Under the pieces are notes generated by a model. It saw nothing but the letters and a program-made list of their open reading frames with translations, was not told where the DNA came from and ran no database searches. 64,000 bases of DNA from Owenia fusiformis (Eukaryota > Annelida > Polychaeta > Sabellida > Oweniidae), in contig CAIIXF020000007.1 in the NCBI GenBank assembly GCA_903813345.2, positions 12,209,031-12,273,030 on the forward strand, read 5' to 3'. Every line of letters begins with the position of its first letter. Positions within the stretch are counted from its first letter, which is position 1. The translations under genes and the position numbers were made by a program. Positions 26,874-38,780 of the stretch are shown piece by piece.

Positions 26874-28261
26874 AACATGAAGTCTTCATTTGATAACATT
26901 ATGAAAGCCTGTTTTTTGATTTACTTTGATTTCTTCCTTTAATACAATAGTTTGAAAAATGACACATTTGATTTTTCCAATCACCAACCATAAGCATCTT
27001 GTTGGCCAAATTATGGAGGGGGTTGTACATTTAGTTAGGACTTCATCACTTGTTTCGATTCAATCAATAACATATTATGCACTTATATTTGTATTAAAAC
27101 ATTTATTTGTGTGTTATTTACAATGAAAAGTACACGGTACATATTCAGAAAATATATCAATATAAAATTATTATGCTGGTGATAATATCACAAATACTTA
27201 CTCATTTATATTAAGTAATTTACAGTTTTCTTGTTTATACTTGCAACAAGTAACATGTCTTTCGACCACAGGTGGTTTTCTACAAGCTTCTCAAGTATGG
27301 TTTTATTTACCCTTGTACATATGTCAAATAGATGTGCCGTATCTTTAAAATATATCGTATTGTCTTGAATGTATATCACAGAAAGCATGAAATAAAATGA
27401 AAATATAACTTGTGCAAGTACATGCACTCATTCATGTCATTACAATGATTAATTTGACAGCGTCAGTATAAAAGTAGGAATCACATCTACAGGCATATTG
27501 GATGATTGCGTTTATAATGAGTTTTCCAAAGTATGCATGCTGTGTACAGAGGAAGAATAAAACATCAATTCTGCACAAGTTGGTGGCAAAGCCTATTCAT
27601 GTATTGAATATGTAAACTATAAACTAGTCGATCATCCAGCAAGTTACATGATATTTTTAGGGATATCGTAATCTCCATGGATTTTTATAAGAATATCAGC
27701 ATACTTAAAAACATAGAATTAATGTAGAAATATATATTTTTTGATATTGGAAGTTTTTGACGCTGATTTTATCAAATCGTTGCCACCGAAGACCCAGAAA
27801 GGACGGAATTGCGAATGTTATAAAACGTCCTTCCTTTCGCCATTGCTGCTGACAATTCGAGAGATTGCGTCATGTGAACGTTTTAAAAATGAATCAAATA
27901 TACATTTATGGTGGTTCACCATGTTCTGATTGTATAACTGATCTTTTACAACAATCCAATTCCTGAGTATCTTCATCATGATAAACCATGCCATCTCATT
28001 TCTTCTCAGCCCTGAGATGTTTCAGGTGAAACAGAAAGATGCTATGAGTATCAGAATGGAGTATCTTGGATACATTATAAGTGAATGTTTGCGTTCATCA
28101 CTGATGGTTAGTGAATCAGACCCGAACAAATCTACTGTTTTAGTTCTATTCGTACAAATTCATATTCAAGATACTCTTATCACTCTCGCTATGGAGAATC
28201 TTGTCTCTATTCTGTACATATTTTTGTTATAAGTCGTGTCTTCTTAATATAAGGGTGTCGG

Positions 28262-29123
28262 TTAGCCATAATTGGTGACAGCATTAACTGCTGCAGCGAC
28301 AACCACAGTGAAATAGACAACGATAATGACTACAATGATGATTGTGCTGAATATGCCGACAAGACTCAACGCTAAGGAGATCTTTCCCTTCGTTCTTGCT
28401 CCCTCGAAATCGCCATCATCGGCTGTGGAGGACGACATTACTGAGAATACGATTGCAATGATACCTGGAAAGAAATAAAACGTTATACTAGTATACGATG
28501 GCTGCTAGAAAAGAAGAAAAGCAAAACGCCAGGATTTGGTACTGATGGTTCAATATTCAACCCCCAACTCAAGAGAATTTATTGTTTTTATCTTATCTAC
28601 TTTCTAACACTCTCTCTTTTCATGAATTTTGTCAACAGTCAAAATCGGCGTTTAAACCTGGTTTCTTTACAAGGTATTTGCTTATGTAAGTATTAAATAA
28701 CACGAAACAAATGTTAAACTGCCGGTCATTTTAATAAAATTCTTGATATTGTAATGGATCATACTTATTTTGTGAGCATACTTATTTTATGTTTAAAAGA
28801 AACACGCTAGTATTAGTGTTTTACTTACCAAAAATAATATTGCAGCATATAGTTGTGAAGATAGCTAAAGCTAAATAATTTGACGGTCTTGGTGCCGCTT
28901 GTTGTATAATAGTGGTGTGGGTTGGAGCTCCCGGTTGAACAACCACTGTCTGTGGACCAGCGGCGTACCCAGCCTGCTGATATTGTCCCGGTGGGGGAGG
29001 TTGTTGTCCAGCATAGCCAGGTTGTTGATATTGTCCCGGTGGGGGAGGTTGTTGTCCAGCATAGCCAGGTTGTTGACCTTGGTCATATGGTGGTGGCTGT
29101 TGTTGAGTCTCTTTTTCCGCCAT
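28262..29123 (-). CDS. CD225/dispanin family membrane protein
   Basis: Two exons, 28829-29123 and 28262-28464, joined in phase 1 through a split glycine (CCNIIFG|IIAIVFS), giving 165 aa. The N-terminus is cytosolic and Pro/Gln/Tyr-rich (MAEKETQQQPPPYDQGQQPG), with a 48-bp coding tandem duplication (GQQPPPPGQYQQPGYA-type) and a PPPY motif that could bind WW domains. The C-terminus is the CD225 domain: a first hydrophobic segment NYLALAIFTTICCNIIFGII with the paired cysteines typical of the family, a loop SSSTADDGDFEGARTKGKIS and a second membrane segment rich in I/V, ending AVTNYG. Known relatives are IFITM, PRRT and SynDIG proteins in membranes of the endocytic or secretory route; which subgroup this belongs to is not clear. 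An acceptor (29140-29142) lies 16 bp upstream of the ATG, so a 5' exon exists. Confidence 0.9.
28465..28828 (-). other. Dispanin intron
   Basis: A 364-bp intron with donor GTAAGTAA (minus strand) and acceptor CTTTCCAG. Nothing else was seen. Confidence 0.7.
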
Positions 29124-29606
29124 GTTGGATGTTTCCCCTCTGAAAGACACATACAAATACACGTTTTAATATGTTCTATTCTGAACAAATTCAGTAAACT
29201 GCTGATGAGCGGTGCTTGTCTTTTTATTTTCAAAAACGGCTTATTACATTATTTCTTCTTTAATTTCAAACTGTTCTGTTGTACAATTTCTGAATAAAGA
29301 GACATGTTCATTTAGTATTTTTCAAAAATAATTGATTCAGTCTAAATGTTTAAAAATCGCTTAAAAGTGTCTAATTTATTAAGCATATTTGTAATCAACT
29401 TTAATATTCAGATCCAGACACTATGAAGGATATTATGCCATTTTAAAAATAAATTTAGCCTAATACGAGTATTTATCCTGCGATTGCCATTTCAAATACA
29501 CTGACTTTAAGGAGCTACTTGTACCAACTACCTGTTTATCCTCCTTCTTTAGCTGAATTCGGTAATAAAAGAGGTGACGTATATTTTATTAAAATGTCTC
29601 CCAAAG

Positions 29607-30147
29607 AACTGCTACCCACCTAATTACACAGACGTATCGTCGGTGTATCATGGCGGAACTTCCTCCGGGACTAGGTTTCGGTAAGATTTTTTTATTTCCC
29701 GATTTACACCTACTTATAAGTCACGTTGTGGATAATAACTTGGCTCGAAGTTAAGGAAGATAGTCTAGTTTGAGAATGTGTCGATGGTTTTAGGTTTTAT
29801 ATGTTAACAAAGACAAAATTCACGTATTTAGTCCCTCGCTTTTCTTACACTGACGAACGACCAATATCAGTGTAATATTGGCAATATTAATGCAGATCGT
29901 CAGTGTAAGAAAAGCGAGGGACTAAATACGTGAATTGTGTCTTTGTTAACATATAAAACCTAAAACCATCGACACATTCTCAAACTTAGACTATCTCCCT
30001 TAACTTCGAGCCAAATTATTATCCACAACGTGACTTATAAGTAGGTGTAAATCGGGAAATAAAAAAATCTTACCGAAACCTAGCCCCGGAGGAAGTTCCG
30101 CCATGATACACCGACGATACGGTTGTGTAATTAGGTGGGTAGCAGTG
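29607..30147. mobile_element. 541-bp foldback element, (C/A)ACTGCTACCC ends, 5-bp TSD
   Basis: Almost the whole element is one inverted repeat: arms of about 250 bp around a centre near 29877. Ends read AACTGCTACCCACCTAATTA and CACTGCTACCCACCTAATTA inward. It is flanked by CAAAG at 29602-29606 and 30148-30152. The arms share the GGAACTTCCTCCGGG and ACACCTACTTATAAGTCACG blocks with the foldback at 2138-2631. Arm identity is high, so the copy is young. There is no coding sequence. Confidence 0.9.
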
Positions 30148-30600
30148 CAAAGGTAAGTTAGTGATGTTTTTGGCGTGAGACCAATAGAATCGCGCACAAT
30201 ATGTTATTAGCTTGAATTGTTCAGTAAACCCATCATCATTTTTGTGTCGATGTTTTACAATTTCTTGTCATTTCTTTCCCAGACAACTCATTATTGAATA
30301 TGTGACTTTGAAACCATATTTCATGCGACGTTCTTGACAACGATGTACCAAGTGATTCCCAGGGGATTCATTCAACGGTAATTATTTCATCTATAAAGAC
30401 TAAATCTAAGACTTCAACCTCTATAGACTTACATTGGCCATCTAAAACGTCAAAAGGATCTCCATATCTAAAAGAGTTAGAATATAAGTAGTTGAGGAAA
30501 ATTGATTTTCAAAACAAATTGCTACATGATTTGCTCTTAAAAGTTCAACCATATGACGAACTTATTGCACATATATTTCAACCCTTTTTAGCCTGGGTAC

Positions 30601-31023
30601 CGAACTCCTATGCAGTGTCTCGGTATAGACACTGCGGTGGGCAGATTATGGAATCCCCAAAATTTGGGGAAGATAGTCCCCCTTTTTGTCACAGATGTAC
30701 TTGTTTTTCACACAACGTATAAAATATATGTTCTTTTATGTTCACCAATAATTATTTTGTCAAAATATTCCAAAATCAATGAAATATAAGAGGAAATCCG
30801 CGCGGAAGGAATTCTGAGTAAAAGTTGTGTTGATAAAAGTTTACCGCACGTGTTGTTTATTAGTTAATACGCGCAATTCAACCAATGAAATTGTCTAAAT
30901 TTTACAATCACGCGACCTGAGCATGGGACTAGAACCAATCACGTCAGTTGTTTATTACGATGTTACCATGCTTACGGTGAGATACCTGCCCGCCGCAGTG
31001 ATATATCACTGCACGGGAGTTCG
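30601..31023. mobile_element. 423-bp MITE, CGAACTCC ends, 9-bp TSD
   Basis: Inverted ends CGAACTCC..TGCAGTG, each followed by a subterminal palindrome (GCAGTGTCTC...GACACTGC on the left, GCAGTGATATATCACTGC on the right) and GG(T/C)GGGCA. It is flanked by an exact CCTGGGTAC at 30592-30600 and 31024-31032. Ends of this kind with 9-bp duplications suggest a Mutator-like element. No transposase. Confidence 0.85.
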
Positions 31024-31032
31024 CCTGGGTAC

Positions 31033-32660
31033 AAAAAGAACTATTGAGGGATTTCAGAGATCTCGTGCTCGATTCCAAAATAGGTCTTGTGATATATTGA
31101 AATAAGCCCAATAAAGACAGACAATAAGATTTGATATATCCCAAACCCCAGATGGGTTGTATGTCAATGGTTGTATTTGGAAGATGTTTCACACACAACA
31201 ACAGCAATAAAAACAACAACAAACACACATACAATATCTCTATGCAGGAGATGTAAAATGTCATCCCCTGGGTATAGATATATTATGAGAATATCTATTG
31301 ACTATAGAATAGTATTTGAATAGAACTCATCTATGACATTGAAACAGGAGAATGTATTGTATTCTATTAATCTATCACCGCATGCAAGAAGTCGACATTG
31401 TTGTTGCAGTTGCCTGGATACAGGATTAGTAATCGGAAAGAGGAGGGAAAGCCCCAGAGTTTAAAGATGACAGACATAATTACCTCTCTTGCTTACCACC
31501 TTCGTTCGTTCGAATTTTCATCGGCAAGTTATCAAATACTACACTTCGATGGGGTGTTTTAATTGATATAGGCATATTTTGTACACCTTTGTTTATCTTG
31601 ATGTGAAATGAGAAGCTGTGATATTGGTTAACACGCCAGAAATGAACCTAATATTATTCGAAGCATACTTCGAAAATTTTGAAACCGCCATTGATGACGT
31701 CATTTGTTTGTCGACTTTTGACCAATCAGCGACGATGTCATCTCAATACAGATTTACATTATAAGCGTATGTCATCTTTGAACCCTGGTGTTTCTCCCCC
31801 TCTGGTAATCGGATAACCTTGTACGATTTGGCCATTTACGAACAATATTACAGTTCCTTTATAGTCTGTTTGTCAAATTAATTGCATATCCAATTAGACT
31901 ATTAAGGTATTAGATAATTAGATTTGAATTGCATACGCTATAATCACGAAATTACAATACTGAAAATAAACATTTCTCAATATTTCCAGTGCTAATTTCG
32001 CAATATCACACTCATCGGAGTTAAATGGATCTGATTGAAACAATTTAGACTTAAACAAAACCTGATCTGTCAGAAATACAGAGTGACCTTGCAAAATACA
32101 ATCTTCTAATTTTGGAATATGGGTCATCTTAAATTTTATTGTGTACATTGTTTAAATGTGCCAAAATGGCTTTGAGGTGAAAGAAATGGGTTTCCGTGGA
32201 GGAAAGCTCGTGAAAATCGTAAAAATGTATTTTGAAAACCTGAATGTATCCCTTAGGCTATAGGCGAAAATTCACTAAATCTTTAAGTCAAAGAGAGATA
32301 TTCCAGTAGCCGTTTCATCCATTTATCACTTCATCTTTGCAATAAGATCCAAGGAGATTCTACCGAGGGTTTTTCAGGCTCAACCTGTAAAAATAGTATT
32401 CCTTAAAATTCCACTAATACCCATATCCATACCTTCCCTGATAAAATGGTGTTGTCGAATGCTTAAACAAGGGTTGAACTGATTGATACCTGACGTGAAG
32501 TATTAAAATCTCACCAAATCTACAGGCGGGCATGCATCACAGAAGCAAAAAGCAATGATAGATGAAATGTCAAATCATTATTGGAGGCAAAAAACAACAA
32601 TGTCGTCTTGCTTGTTTAGTTTGATTGTGTTGGTTGTGATAACACAAGAAGTATGTATAC
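31033..32660. other. Probable dispanin intron or upstream DNA
   Basis: No gene, tandem repeat or element with clear ends was recognised in this stretch. Confidence 0.4.
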
Positions 32661-32731
32661 CCTTGTTGGCTGGCTGGGGGGTCGTTGTTATAGTCAGGTT
32701 GTCCCGGCATCTCATCGCCCTTGGTAGACAT
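32661..32731 (-). CDS. Candidate upstream coding exon of dispanin gene
   Basis: An ATG at 32731 opens MSTKGDEMPGQPDYNNDPPA and then SQQ before a donor GG|GTATAC at 32661/32660. Splicing to the acceptor at 29140 keeps the frame (GG+A, then GETSN, then MAEKET), which would add 29 residues with the same Pro/Gln/Tyr/Asn bias to the dispanin N-terminus. The donor is weaker than consensus and there are 3.5 kb between the exons. This is inferred from frame and composition only. Confidence 0.5.
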
Positions 32732-33027
32732 GCTACACAAAACAAATACACATATCTTAATCTAATACTACACACCAACGTATGTTACATATTGTAAATT
32801 ACATGGCTAGGCATGCATTATCAAATTCTCATCAATCAGAAAACAATACATTAATAATGTAATATCAGAATACAAAGCACGAATCATAATAAAAACCTTC
32901 ATGAAATAAAGTATGACCTTGTGTGAAAAAGTATATTTATTATCATCAATTATTAGCCAAGTAGTTGTACATATACATCACAGACGTTAAATACTCAAGC
33001 GTGTAACTCAGAGTCAAGTTCCCGTGT

Positions 33028-33187
33028 CACATCAGAACACCCTGGCAACTGTAAAGTCAGATACTGTTGTCTCAAATGGCGGCCAAGAGAAATGAGAACC
33101 AAGTGATTAAAAAATTGAAGCGACGGTTACGTCCGTCATTTGTGACAACGACATCTGACATTACCGTTGTCAGGGTATTCCAGTGTG
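33028..33187. mobile_element. Short copy of the 26012-26873 element
   Basis: Inverted ends CACATCAGAACACCC and CACACTGGAATACCC (read inward), then GACAAC...GTCAGAT and AAATGGCGG/TGACGGACG as in the larger copy. About 160 bp, internally deleted. The flanking duplication is not clear (only GTGT/TGT is shared). Confidence 0.75.
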
Positions 33188-36100
33188 TGTCCCTACTACC
33201 CTACAAGCAAATCTACGCGATTGTAAGAATGTAGGAGGGAAACCAGGTAATTAATGAGTTAATGCAAGCCTAGACAAAACAATGACAAGTAAAAAGACAA
33301 TGACACGGTCATAGGAAATAGGAATGTGGATGAAAATGAGGGCATGTAGTATATTAGACAAATACGTATTCCCATTCTGAGAAATTGAATGTCAAAGTTG
33401 TTCATAAATTGTGGTCTACTATCACCAAAACAGGTCTTTCCTCCAAACATTCTGTAAGTTATTAATTTATTTTGCTATTAAACTGTCATAGTAATTGGTT
33501 TCCAAACTGTCATATACATGAGCTACAGTTGTGATCACACCGTGCTAAGAAACCGTGAGAACCATAAAACCATGGGCTTCCAAGAGAAAGGCTATGATAG
33601 AATCATAAATCGTGCAAAAATTGTAGAGATCTGAAATGAAATGCTGTTATAGGGATGCCAAATGTAAAGGATGATTTACCACATAGGCCAAGAGAAAAGT
33701 TATGTAAGCTACATTGAGCTATTTAATTGGCCTATGTTTTGCCATCGAGGTATGGAATACTCCGATGGATCAATATATCTAATTAAAAGTTATATAGTAA
33801 TTATCTTGATCGATAAACGTTTGCCATATACATGGGGCATCATCTTCTATAGATTCTGAGATTTGCTCGTAAGGCAGGCGATGTATTGTCTGCCTTTTGC
33901 TTTAACCTCAGTTGTTGATGTCTCAATCCCAAGCTAGTCTAGCTACAAGCTCTTGTGACATCCCCACTACAACATCTCTGTGAGAAGGTGTTTAGTCAAG
34001 TAGAGGGGGAGGGGGTATCACAGAAGCTAATACCCAGACTTTCCCAAGTTTAAGATTGATCAAACAAAAGTAACCCATCAAATTATGATATAGGGGTTAC
34101 TAGTGACCAAACCAGCAAAACCTATAAAGAAATAATTTGTTTAGAGCAAACGATACGCAACATTTGCCAACCCCCGTAGTCGTGTCTAGATTGAAATTTT
34201 TTATCTATCTTATACTTTGGTAATTATTTTTAAAGAACAAAAAAATTATACTTTTTCCATCACATAACCAACCAGCTATTAAAATTGTACAACCCATTTT
34301 CGATTTCCAAGGTGGTTATAATAGAATTAACATTGATATAACCAGCATATTAAACCGTCTGTTATACAGGTACATTAATTATAAATGACATTTAAATTGT
34401 ATACCTGCTGGACACTATAGTAACCAAATAACATCCTCTGTCAAACCATAGCTCAACACCCGCATCCAAAATGTCCAATGTTAAATTTATATATACAGAT
34501 ATACTGATGGAGCTATTATATTGGTATCCTTCTCTTCAAGGTGGAATTGATGAGTAATTAAGATATAAAGATACACTTACGACTGAGTAAATATATTACA
34601 CCACCACTCATGATTACTGAAAAAGGGCATACTTACGGCTGAGTAAATATATATTTCCGCTAATTTTCATTTGTGTAGCTGTATCAATTATGATTTCGAT
34701 AATTCTAAATTAATATATCATACAAATGTAAATATTTACAACGAATTAAAGAGCATACTTACATTTAATGTTTATGTAAATGAAATCAGGTGAGCAAGTA
34801 ATGAATTCTGTAAATCCAAAATGAGATCACTTAATCCTCTTGCTTGCTTCCTTGTTTCACCTTGTTCACAATCAGAAGGTATGCAAATGGCGATGTAAAC
34901 TGTTCGTGCGTTGATTGATTTTGCTCGACTAAAAAGTAGCCGTTTCCTAGCTGCCAGTGGAATATTTACTTATCTCCATAGTGATCGATCAACTCATCGC
35001 GGAAACCTACTGACATGTATGTTTGATTACTGATTGGACATTTGCATTGCAATAGATGGCAACAGTTTATGAATAGTGTATGTTCTAATGAATGAATGAA
35101 ATAAAGAACATAAAAATATATTGTTTGTAAAGAATATACACCGTATATCTAATAAAAGCAGTTTTTTTGGTTGCAGAATCTCATTCCACCATATTTCATT
35201 CAGCCCGAGTCACAGATGAGTAAATTCTGTGGATATGGAAGCTATGTGGTGGACGGAGATTGGGGAGTGGTGGTTCTATTAAATATTCAGAAACTTTCAG
35301 AAAAACATTTACGATAACTTCAGCACCTATTCCCTTAATTGAATGTAATAACAATAATAAAGAAGATATTTTTCAAATCATAAAAATCTGAGCTCTAGGT
35401 AAAGGTATAAAGTAATAATATTTTTAAGTTATGCTATCAAAATAATGCTGATTTTTCAACAAAATGCAACATTTTGTTAACACTGTCTTTGACCCTCCTT
35501 CTGACAAGTGTTAGCACACATCTTTAAAGCATCCATCAATAAGGCCGATAAAAAGATGGCGTTTGTAGTATTAACCTGTGTTACAATAAAATACCAATGG
35601 ATGTGTAGATACATAAGGGTTATGTACTTGGAGGTTTTGGATACGGGTTTTATCCAGAGGGATATATGCATATCTACCTGAGGGACCGTGGGGACCGAAG
35701 GTAGATGTGCATATCTCACTCGGGATAAACCCCATATCCAAACTCTGCTTTATCCTCTACCCAGTGGAGTTTTCTATTTTCCTAATTTTTCAACATTTTG
35801 TTTTCTTATTTTATTATCAACATTTTTTGAAATCTCATACATTTGACACTATTGAAAATCATAATCTATGTAGACAATCATGAAATCAATTTGGGAGTAC
35901 CAAATGTCGAACAATAGCCTAAAAGATCTATTTAGTGACCCTGTTGTCGAAAACGACATTTAACGTAACCGAATTGCAAATCCTACTTTGTTTTCTGTTT
36001 TTCATTTCTGTCCTGGTCATTCATTCTTAGTCTACTTTCCGGTACAAATAAGTGTTTTCCAGTTTGGTTGGTAAGTAGTATACTTACATGAATGTATGTA

Positions 36101-36415
36101 ACACTAAAGAAGTAGGCAGAATCATGTAAACTGCTCATTTTTGTGAGATCTCTTTTTGCTTTCATTTGTTTACATTTTTCTCATCTTACTACAGTATTGA
36201 AGAGCTATCTTGACCTACATTCAATTATTCGGTCAATTTCGGCATGATTATAACTAATGATGATTGGTTTATGTTATATTTATTTAGTTTATACATTTAT
36301 CTAGTTAATTATATACCAAACATGTATTAATGTTACATTAGATAGCACAGATTTTGAGATTTTTGAGATAAACATAGGATATTCATCGCTCATCTGAGAA
36401 TCTTTGTAGATTACA
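33188..36415. other. Intergenic, with hairpin at 35633-35743
   Basis: Non-coding. Two similar segments near 34578 and 34635 (CTTACG(A/G)CTGAGTAAATATAT) each contain a minus-strand GTAAGT donor and may be duplicated leader-exon ends. A 110-bp hairpin at 35633-35743 has arms GGTTTTGGATAC / GTATCCAAAAC-like and GATATATGCATATCTACC / GGTAGATGTGCATATC. Confidence 0.4.
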
Positions 36416-36421
36416 TACATC

Positions 36422-38129
36422 CACGAGGGGAAAGAGTACCCGTGTATATACAACCTACCGCCGAGCAAGACACGCACATACCGCCGAGCAAATGTTTGAT
36501 AATGTCATCTCGTAGGAAAATGGACAATAAAGGTAATATAATGTCACTAACAATTCCTTTGGATGGTTAGAGTTGTTACTAAGATGTTCTAGCAGGCGCA
36601 ATTGGCCTAGAATTATAGTTGAAATATATTTTTATGTCCAAATTAAGAGATAAGGTAAACGTATAATGGTTTTCGATTTGTTTTTCTCATCCATACTCGC
36701 TTTAATTGATAATGAGCCATACATAAGACATACTTGGGTCGGTAAATGGATGTGCATATGCATAATATATTAAGTGTCAAAATATTAGGTCAAAATAGCA
36801 CTTTTGAACAGCAAAATCTTCACTTAAACTTTGTCCTAAAAGATCCGAGGTTATCGGACATCGGACCCGATGTGATCGACGAGTAATATTATAAAGATCC
36901 GAAAATATCTTGAGTAAAGGATCTCAGAATCCGAACATTACTTGAGTAAAATCTGTTGAGATCCGATTATATCGTCGAGTTTATGACGTGCTGATGAAAT
37001 AATAACATGTAATAAACATACAATCTGCATCATTCATGTGAATCATTTTGTTGTGAACAATAAATGAAACTGAAAAAAATATGGCTATCACCAGTCCCGG
37101 TCACCAGTTACCACTGCACAACGAAACATTGTATTTCAGGTCCTCGGTACAAATGCTTCCACTGTAGTTATAAATCACACGAGATGGATGACTTTGTGGT
37201 CCACTTCAGTCAGCTGCATCCATTACTGAGTATTAAAGTTAATGTGCCTGAGTTAAATGGCAAAAAATGGATTTACAATGTTTTTGACTATGGTATTGTA
37301 TTATCAAAGAAAGATCACGGTAATTTTCGTTTTGAGTATATGAAGCTTGTGAAGCTTGGGATTCTTCAAGTTGTGTTCTTTGAGTAGAATGGCGCTTGCA
37401 GTGCAGAATTAAATGTTTTTGGGTTGCACTCTTACCATAGACACATAGGAAATTATGGTGATTCAAGTGTAAGCATGAATTCAATGTTTTAAAGAACTTT
37501 GCCGGAAACAGACGTTGACGTATAGTGCTGCGGGAATTATATCATATTATAATATATCCCGGTGCCAGGAGTATATGATAAATAAAAAGGAATATTTGTG
37601 ATATCGTCATGATATTATATGCTCATTCGAAAGCTTGCTCACTACCTCATCGGGTTCTACTCACGGTATAGTCGGAATAGCTCGGTGGTAGCTTCGGGTC
37701 CTATATAATCGTACTCGTGACATAATCGGGTCTTTCATTTTCAACTTTCACCGGTGATTTCAATGATATACAACGTATGGCAGTGAAATAAATATGATAC
37801 ATTTACACCTATTGTATCTTTGAATCGAATGAAGTAAAGGCAGCCATGGTTGTTACTTATTCAAGATGTAAATCATCATTCAAATATTTAAAAGTTGAAT
37901 TTGGCGATTGGATAGTAAACATTGCGCTAAGTACTCATTATTTTGCAAACATGAGTGCCCGGAACAATAACTTTATCAGTTACACACAATTCTGTGTTTT
38001 ATCTGTTTCTCATATTGAGAAATTCAAGATATAAACAAAAGTTTATAACTCACCCCCTACATTTTCAGACATCTTCGGGTCTTTGCTCGGCGGTAGGTTG
38101 TATATACACGGGTACTCTTTCCCCTCGTG
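36422..38129. mobile_element. 1.7-kb TIR element with zinc-finger ORF, 6-bp TSD
   Basis: Perfect inverted repeats of about 47 bp starting CACGAGGGGAAAGAGTACCC at both ends, flanked by TACATC at 36416-36421 and 38130-38135. The interior contains repeated GATCCGA and TCGGGTC motifs and one short ORF (37064-37387). The 6-bp duplication does not fit the CAC/5-bp group here. The superfamily is not identified; IS3EU- or Dada-like elements also make 6-7 bp duplications. Confidence 0.88.
37064..37387 (+). CDS. Element-borne C2H2-like zinc-finger ORF
   Basis: A 107-codon open frame inside the element at 36422-38129. Residues 31-52 form C-x2-C-x12-H-x4-H (YKCFHCSYKS ... DDFVVHFSQLHP), a C2H2 zinc-finger pattern, preceded by H17, C18, H22 and C23. 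A strong acceptor (TTGTATTTCAG ending 37140) falls just before PRYKC, so the real exon may start at 37141 and the first 25 codons may be intronic. It may be a remnant of a transposon DNA-binding protein. Function is not known. Confidence 0.45.
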   Translation: MKLKKIWLSPVPVTSYHCTTKHCISGPRYKCFHCSYKSHEMDDFVVHFSQLHPLLSIKVNVPELNGKKWIYNVFDYGIVLSKKDHGNFRFEYMKLVKLGILQVVFFE

Positions 38130-38599
38130 TACATCTATAACTTGAGGGACTTAGAATATTCATTGATCAATTGATGAAAAATTATATCAGTGATGAACAC
38201 TTCTATATATAGATAGATGTATACAAGTATGATTGCATAAAGGACTTTGATAACAGCATCTCTGAAACTGAAACTTAGTATAAATTATCAATTTGTGTTG
38301 TATTATTTTGAGGCGAAAGAAGCCAGAATATATGTGGTCTGATTAATAACAGCATCCACATTACCACAATCAGGCCAGACGTTACAATATCACATCAGAA
38401 AAATAATTGAAATAAGATTCGAACATGACTGTATTCACGCCTTCTATAAACTGTAAACAAAGTCAATGCTTCGTCTGGGTTATATTCGAGATCAATAACC
38501 TAGTTAATACGTGTAATGTGTGACGTCATAACGATGGGTCGTAGTAATGGTGGACCATGATGAATATTCGAAACAATTTGGTGAGTTTTCATGTTCGAA

Positions 38600-38780
38600 T
38601 CGTAATATATACCTCAGAGCAGGGGTAATATCGTCGAATACACCCCTTGGGGCTAGGCACAAAATCTTTCGAAACCCTCACTCCCTTCGGTCGTTCGGGG
38701 TACAGAAAACGTTTGTGCCTAGCCCTGCAGGTTGTATTCGACGATATAACCCCTGCTTTTCGGTCTATATTTCTTAAATA
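38600..38780. repeat. Hairpin with extended arms
   Basis: Core 38618-38757: arms AGCAGGGGTAATATCGTCGA / TCGACGATATAACCCCTGCT, then GGGGCTAGGCACAAA / TTTGTGCCTAGCCC, around a centre with CCCTTCGGTCGTTCGGGG. Pairing continues weakly outward. Confidence 0.8.

Larger units (their letters stand above)
22868..28261. other. Intergenic region between KLHL and dispanin
   Basis: No gene is supported. It contains hairpin-family fragments at 22910-23230, a diverged foldback copy at about 23430-23640, the elements at 24191-24891 and 26012-26873, and pyrimidine runs near 24470 and 24845. Open frames at 27741-27929 and 27978-28232 have no recognisable domains and may lie in the dispanin 3' region. Confidence 0.45.

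Noticed and set aside
28871-29297. Overlapping frames on both strands over the dispanin exon
   Set aside because: Shadows of the proline-rich coding repeat in other frames.
33028-33187. 5-bp duplication for the short MITE copy
   Set aside because: The flanks CGTGT and TGTCC do not match; only a 3-4 bp overlap, so not counted in the CAC/5-bp set.
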